Positions 1-5,344 of a DNA stretch of 5,344 bases are shown piece after piece; within the stretch, counting starts at the first letter, position 1; the number at the start of each line of letters is the position of its first letter. The stretch is from Betaproteobacteria bacterium (GTDB lineage Bacteria > Pseudomonadota > Gammaproteobacteria > Burkholderiales > SG8-39). Below the pieces are notes generated by a model. That model saw only the letters and a list, made by a program, of their open reading frames with translations, searched no databases and was not told the DNA's origin. The position numbers and the translations under genes are program-made. Location of the stretch: assembly GCA_029865405.1 (NCBI GenBank), contig JAOUGZ010000224.1, positions 1-5,344 on the forward strand, read 5' to 3'.

Positions 1-86
1 GGTTGCATGCGCTGCACATGCGCAAGAAGCTTGGCGAGCCGGAAATCCGAAAGCGCGCGCGCGCCCCGGAACTGAAGGACCGTCAC
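1..86 (-). CDS. purL: Phosphoribosylformylglycinamidine synthase (FGAM synthase), N-terminal fragment, cut by the window edge
   Basis: Reading the minus strand from a GTG at 86-84 gives 28 open codons beginning MTVLQFRGARALSDFRLAKL and running off the window at base 1. The pattern 'RG..ALS.FR..KLL' matches what I recall of the N-terminus of the large single-chain PurL of proteobacteria (E. coli begins [20 protein letters not shown]), including its distance from the start. PurL is a cytosolic enzyme of about 1300 residues that converts FGAR, glutamine and ATP to FGAM in de novo purine synthesis; the visible part belongs to its PurS-like N-terminal domain, and no catalytic residue is in view. 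The GTG start overlaps the TGA stop of the upstream gene as GTGA. There is no clear Shine-Dalgarno sequence just upstream, so translation probably depends on coupling to the upstream gene. No better in-frame start was found upstream. The identity rests on a short stretch, so it is good but not certain. Confidence 0.8.
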   Translation of the reverse strand, partial: MTVLQFRGARALSDFRLAKLLAHVQRMQ

Positions 87-3000
87 CGCCGCAGCTGCGG
101 GTCGCTGAGCTTGCCGCCGATGTAGAAGGTACCGCGCAGCGTGCGCAACTCGGCGTCGACGCGTCCCGACAGCCCGCCCTTCGGGTCCACGTCGAGCGTG
201 CCCCGGGCGTTGAGCAGGCCGGCGGTGAGCTTCAGGTCGCGCAGGGCAAGCGCGCTGCCGGCCAGCGACGCCCGGCCTTCCAGTTCGGAGAACGGCGTGC
301 GCCCGCTCGCCTGCGCGCTCGCCGACTGCAGCGCCCGCGACAGGTCGAAGCTGCCGAGCGCGCCCTTGGTGACGGTGAATTCGCCGTCCAGGCGCGCCGA
401 CTCGTAGAGCTTCGCCGGCTCCGGCCCGCTCATCGCGAAGCGGCCCTTGCCGTCGAAGCGGCCCTCGGACACCATCTGCGGCGAGAACACCGCCGCGTTC
501 ATGGTGCGGCCCTGGATCTCGCCCTGCACGCTCCACTGCGCGCCCCACTCGACGCGCGCCTTGCCCACCACCGTGCCGTCGTACAGGCGCCCGTCGAATT
601 CGCTGAGCGTCATGCCCGAGCGGTCGGCGGTGCCCTTCATGCCGAACTCCACGAGCGAGAGCTTGTCGACGAACGGCACGCTGAAGCTGCCTATCGTCAC
701 CTCGAAGCCGAGGCCCTGCTCGCGCGACGTAACCAGGCCGTTGATGCGCTCGCCGGAAAGCTTCACCGAGGCGATCCCGCCGCCGCTGCCGACACCGGCG
801 TCGATGTCCATCGCCGGCAGCGCGAGCGGCCCCTCGAGACGCACGTCCTTCGCCACCACGCGCGCCACCTGCAGCCGCCCCTGCTTCATGCTGCCGAAGA
901 GCACCTCGCCGAGCGCCGCCTGCTGCACCACCGCCTTGTCGAGCTCGAGGCGCCTGAACACCTTGTCGTCGCCGAGCAGGGACGCCAGCTCCGGCACGGC
1001 GCGCACTTCGGCGATCTTCACCGCGTCGCCCACCGTGACGCGCTCGAAGCGCAGCTGTACCCCCGTCAGCACCCACATGCGCGCGCTGCCGATCTTCACC
1101 GGTACGCCCACCGCCTCGGTCGCCGCCCTCTCGTACTGGGCGGTGTCGAGCGGCACGAAATTCGCCACGCCCGCCCCGATCAGCAGCGTGAGGAAGAAGA
1201 AGATGGCGACGGGCTTGCCCCAGCGCACCGGCTGCTTGCGCTTGTAGGCCGCCGCCGCCTTCTTGCCGGACACGTCGCCGCGGCTGCGCGCGCGCGCCAC
1301 TTCGCGCTCGCGGTCGCGCAGCGCCTTGCGCGCCTCGGGCGTGAGCTTGCGCTCGTCGTCCTCCACGTCGCCGCGGTCGAGGTCGGCGCTCGAAATGGGA
1401 ACGTCGGTGACTTCCTTGTTGCGCGCCGCCAGCTCGCGCTCCTTGCGCTTGCGCTCGGCCTCCGCCTCCGTCTTGCGCGCTTCCTCCTCGCGCTGGCGCT
1501 TCTCGTCCTCCTCGCGCTGGCGCTGCTCCTCCTCCTCGCGGCGGCGGCGCTCCTCGGCCTTGCGCGCCTTGCGCTCGGCCTCCTCGCGCTCGCGCTGCGC
1601 CTGCTCCTCTTTCGCCCGGCGCTCGGCCTCGGCGCGCTCCTTCCGGTCCTCCTCCTCCTTCGCCTTCCTTTCCTCGTCCTGGCGGCTCGAGAACGAGTCC
1701 AGGTCGGCGAGCAGCGACCCCGCCAGGGCGTCGGCCTCCTGCGCGGCCCTTTTCTCGGCTTCGGCGCGCTCCGCGGCCTCGACCGCTTCGCGCTCGGCAC
1801 GGTCCTTGTCCTCCTGCTCGGCGCGCACGCGGTAGGCGTCGTCGGACTTGCGCCGCGCCTCTTCGACCTCCCAGCGCTTCGCTTCTTCCTCCTTCTTCCT
1901 GCGCGCGTCGGCGTCGCGGCGCTTCTTGTCCTCGGCCTCGCGCGCGAGGCGGATCTGGCGCTGGTGCTCCTCGGCCTCCTTGCGCTCCTCGGCGTCGCGT
2001 GCCGCGCGCTCGGCTTCCTCCGCCGCGCGCCGCGCGGCCTCCTCGCGCTCGTACGCCTCGCGCGCCTTGCGTTCCTCTTCCGCGCGCACCTGGTCGCGCC
2101 GCGCCCGCTCTTCCTGCGCCCGGCGCTCGGCCTCCTCGCGCGCCTTGCGTTCCTCTTCGAGCTTCTTGCGCAGCTCCTCGGCCTCGGCGCGCGCCTTGCG
2201 CTCTTCCTCCTCGCGCCGCGCCCGCTCGGCTTCTTCGCGCTTCGTGCGCTCGGCCTCTTCGCGCGCCCGGCGCTCCGCTTCTTCCCGCGCCCGGCGCTCT
2301 TCCTCGACCTTGAACCTGAGCTCCTCGGCTTCGCGGCGCGCCCGTTCCGCCGCGTCGCGGCGCAAACGCTCGGCGCCCTCGATCTTCTCGCGCGCCTCGC
2401 GTTCGGCGCGGTTCTTGGCCTCGAGCGCCTCGCGCTGGGCCCGCTCTTGAGCCTGGCGCTCGATCTCCACCTTGGCGCGAGCAGCCGCTTCGGCCCGCGC
2501 CTTCGCGTCCGCTTCCGCCTTCGTCCTGGCTTCGGCCTCGGCGCGCCTGCGCGCCTCGATCTCGGCGCGCGTCTTGCCCTCGGCGGCGGCCGCCATCACG
2601 GCTTCGCGATCGGCCTTGGCGCGCGCCTCGGCGTCGAGACGCATCTTCTGCGTGCTGTCGATGTTCGCCCTGGCAGCGGCATCCGCCCTGGCTTTCGCCT
2701 CGCGCTCGGCGCGCGCGCGCTGTTCGGCCGCTTCACGCGCCGCCACCATGGGGTCCTTCGAGATGGGGGGCGCCACCGACGGGCGATCGACCTTCGGCGG
2801 CGCGCTGAAGATCTGCGTGAAGTCGAGGTCCTCCACCCCGCCCCCGCCGGCCGGCTTGGGCGTCGGCTTCGGCGGCACCGTGCGGGGCGCGTTGGCGGCG
2901 CCGCGCTGCACCGTGCCCGGGGACACTTCGCGGATGAAGCCGTCGGCGTCCATCTTGCGGATCAGGGCGAAGAACGACTCGTCGGCGCGGCGATCGAACT

Positions 3001-3139
3001 TCGCCGAGAGCTGCTGCAGGGACATCTTGCCGTCGATCGCCGCGAGGATGGCGCGGTCGCCACGCGACAGCACGCTGGTCTTGCCGGAGGCCTCCTGCAC
3101 GCCCTTGCCAGTCTTCGAATAGATCGCGGTGAGATTCAT
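83..3139 (-). CDS. AsmA-like membrane protein with N-terminal winged-helix-like domain and very long charged helix
   Basis: A 1018-residue protein counted from the ATG at 3139-3137; a GTG directly before it (3142-3140) would add one residue. Visible domains: residues 1-75, a compact domain with 'IDGKMSLQQLSAKF' and 'ALIRKMDADGFIREV', which looks like a winged helix; 76-130, a Pro/Gly-rich linker; about 131-579, an almost uninterrupted Glu/Arg/Lys/Ala helix; 580-643, a charged linker ending in YKRKQPVRWGK; 644-662, one membrane segment (VAIFFFLTLLIGAGVANFV); 663-1018, an AsmA-like region with the typical start after the membrane segment ('GVPVKIG...', 'VTVGDAVKIAEV') and later 'FDGRLYDGTVVGKARV', 'LTAGLLNARGTLDV' and a closing 'GTFYIGGKLSDP'. 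There is no signal peptide. The basic stretch before the membrane segment predicts N-in/C-out topology, putting the helix in the cytoplasm and the AsmA part in the periplasm. AsmA-family proteins are linked to envelope assembly and lipid transport; this domain is short for the family. The exact function is unknown. TolA-like annotation would be misleading because TolA's helix is periplasmic. Confidence 0.92.
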   Translation of the reverse strand: MNLTAIYSKTGKGVQEASGKTSVLSRGDRAILAAIDGKMSLQQLSAKFDRRADESFFALIRKMDADGFIREVSPGTVQRGAANAPRTVPPKPTPKPAGGGGVEDLDFTQIFSAPPKVDRPSVAPPISKDPMVAAREAAEQRARAEREAKARADAAARANIDSTQKMRLDAEARAKADREAVMAAAAEGKTRAEIEARRRAEAEARTKAEADAKARAEAAARAKVEIERQAQERAQREALEAKNRAEREAREKIEGAERLRRDAAERARREAEELRFKVEEERRAREEAERRAREEAERTKREEAERARREEEERKARAEAEELRKKLEEERKAREEAERRAQEERARRDQVRAEEERKAREAYEREEAARRAAEEAERAARDAEERKEAEEHQRQIRLAREAEDKKRRDADARRKKEEEAKRWEVEEARRKSDDAYRVRAEQEDKDRAEREAVEAAERAEAEKRAAQEADALAGSLLADLDSFSSRQDEERKAKEEEDRKERAEAERRAKEEQAQREREEAERKARKAEERRRREEEEQRQREEDEKRQREEEARKTEAEAERKRKERELAARNKEVTDVPISSADLDRGDVEDDERKLTPEARKALRDREREVARARSRGDVSGKKAAAAYKRKQPVRWGKPVAIFFFLTLLIGAGVANFVPLDTAQYERAATEAVGVPVKIGSARMWVLTGVQLRFERVTVGDAVKIAEVRAVPELASLLGDDKVFRRLELDKAVVQQAALGEVLFGSMKQGRLQVARVVAKDVRLEGPLALPAMDIDAGVGSGGGIASVKLSGERINGLVTSREQGLGFEVTIGSFSVPFVDKLSLVEFGMKGTADRSGMTLSEFDGRLYDGTVVGKARVEWGAQWSVQGEIQGRTMNAAVFSPQMVSEGRFDGKGRFAMSGPEPAKLYESARLDGEFTVTKGALGSFDLSRALQSASAQASGRTPFSELEGRASLAGSALALRDLKLTAGLLNARGTLDVDPKGGLSGRVDAELRTLRGTFYIGGKLSDPQLRR
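1154..1210 (-). other. Transmembrane segment of the AsmA-like protein
   Basis: These codons encode VAIFFFLTLLIGAGVANFV, the only hydrophobic run in the protein long enough to cross a membrane. It is preceded by a basic stretch (KKAAAAYKRKQPVRWGK) and followed by 'PLDTAQYERA', the usual exit into an AsmA domain. By the positive-inside rule the N-terminal 643 residues face the cytoplasm and the C-terminal 356 residues the periplasm. Confidence 0.88.
2056..2158 (-). repeat. Pair of perfect 25-bp direct repeats, 78 bp apart
   Basis: Bases 2056-2080 and 2134-2158 are identical over 25 bases (plus-strand cctcgcgcgccttgcgttcc, then tcttc). The offset of 78 bp is exactly 26 codons, so the reading frame is preserved. 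Both copies encode an EEERKARE-type segment of the charged helix. They are candidate sites for in-frame slippage or recombination that would lengthen or shorten the helix by 26 residues. Confidence 0.8.
2180..2299 (-). repeat. Five tandem 24-bp (8-residue) repeats in the charged helix
   Basis: Residues 281-320 of the AsmA-like protein read as five in-register octads: ERRAREEA, ERRAREEA, ERTKREEA, ERARREEE, ERKARAEA. The DNA units at 2276-2299 and 2252-2275 encode identical octads with synonymous or no changes and share the stretch gcgcccggcgctc (plus-strand sense). After a nine-residue interruption (EELRKKLEE) the octads resume with ERKAREEA. An eight-residue period is not a canonical heptad, and it points to growth by short tandem duplication. 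Confidence 0.75.
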
Positions 3140-3165
3140 CACATCGGCATCCGGAACAGCGCCGT

Positions 3166-3171
3166 ATTATA
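3166..3171 (-). promoter_or_regulatory. Candidate -10 box (TATAAT) for the AsmA-like gene and purL
   Basis: The short gap between the oxoprolinase stop and the next start carries a perfect TATAAT on the minus strand, which stands out in such GC-rich DNA. A start site about seven bases downstream would leave a leader of roughly 20 bases before the ATG at 3139. The weak point is the -35 region: the sequence about 17 bases upstream (within the last codons of the oxoprolinase gene) does not resemble TTGACA, and the TG of an extended -10 is one base out of place (TGCT before TATAAT). It is a possible internal promoter that would let the downstream genes be expressed without the oxoprolinase gene. 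Confidence 0.4.
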
Positions 3172-3180
3172 AGCAGTCGC

Positions 3181-5344
<2,164 letters not shown>

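Larger units (their letters stand above)
1403..2749 (-). repeat. Low-complexity Glu/Arg/Ala/Lys helical tract within the AsmA-like gene
   Basis: About 450 consecutive codons encode almost only Glu, Arg, Ala, Lys and some Asp and Gln. Leu, Ile and Val are sparse, so there is no steady heptad of hydrophobic a/d residues. Acidic and basic residues lie three to four apart over long stretches, the pattern that favours a free-standing charged single alpha helix over a classical dimeric coiled coil. The run is broken around residues 470-488 ('LAGSLLADLDSFSS'), which splits it into arms of about 340 and 90 residues. At DNA level the tract is rich in short imperfect direct repeats based on GAG, CGC, GCG and GCC codons. 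These also leave long false open frames on the opposite strand. Confidence 0.85.

Noticed and set aside
89..100. Perfect 12-bp palindrome ccgcagctgcgg just before the purL start
   Set aside because: About one such palindrome is expected by chance in a few kilobases of GC-rich DNA, and it lies within ordinary codons (PQLR).
3..125. Plus-strand frame ending at TAG 123-125, possibly the end of a convergent gene
   Set aside because: The minus-strand reading gives a recognisable PurL N-terminus with a proper start overlapping the upstream stop, which explains the same bases better.
447..1247. 266-codon open frame on the plus strand
   Set aside because: It lies opposite the AsmA-like domain, its composition is Ser/Pro/Thr/Arg-rich without family features, and it is explained by high GC content.
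1403..2749. Repeat-rich tract as a CRISPR array or satellite
   Set aside because: The repeats are imperfect, in frame and without unique spacers; they encode a continuous charged helix.
1964..3172. 402-codon open frame on the plus strand
   Set aside because: It is antisense to the Glu/Arg/Ala-rich helix. Its Leu/Arg/Ala-rich translation is what the reverse of GAG/GCG/CGC codons gives, and it has no recognisable domain.

Overview
The window is GC-rich and fully packed, with all real genes on the minus strand. Base composition, tightly spaced genes and the look of the proteins suggest a proteobacterium, most likely a betaproteobacterium of the Burkholderiales/Rhodocyclales kind. That placement is an impression from family resemblance. 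No rRNA or other phylogenetic marker is present beyond the first 28 codons of a purL-like gene.

In transcription order (right to left): (1) 5344-3181 is the 3' part of a fused HyuA-HyuB protein of the 5-oxoprolinase/hydantoinase family, with its 5' end beyond the window edge. (2) A 41-base gap (3180-3140) carries a perfect TATAAT on the coding strand. (3) 3139-83 is a 1018-residue chimeric membrane protein: an N-terminal winged-helix-like domain, a Pro/Gly linker, about 450 residues of Glu/Arg/Ala/Lys-rich helix, one membrane segment, and a C-terminal AsmA-like periplasmic domain. (4) Overlapping its stop codon by four bases (GTGA) is the GTG start of what I read as purL (phosphoribosylformylglycinamidine synthase). 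Only its first 28 codons are visible.

The three genes are co-directional with gaps of 41 and -4 bases, so they may be co-transcribed, possibly with a second promoter in the small gap. No pathway obviously joins them. 5-Oxoprolinase makes glutamate from 5-oxoproline and PurL consumes glutamine, but the middle gene looks structural or envelope-related, so a functional operon is not demonstrated.

The most unusual items are the domain architecture of the middle gene (a very long charged helix predicted on the cytoplasmic side, the reverse of TolA), its five near-exact 24-bp/8-residue repeats, and a perfect 14-bp inverted repeat inside the oxoprolinase coding sequence in a patch of atypical codons. 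I see no mobile element, CRISPR array, tRNA, rRNA or convincing terminator.
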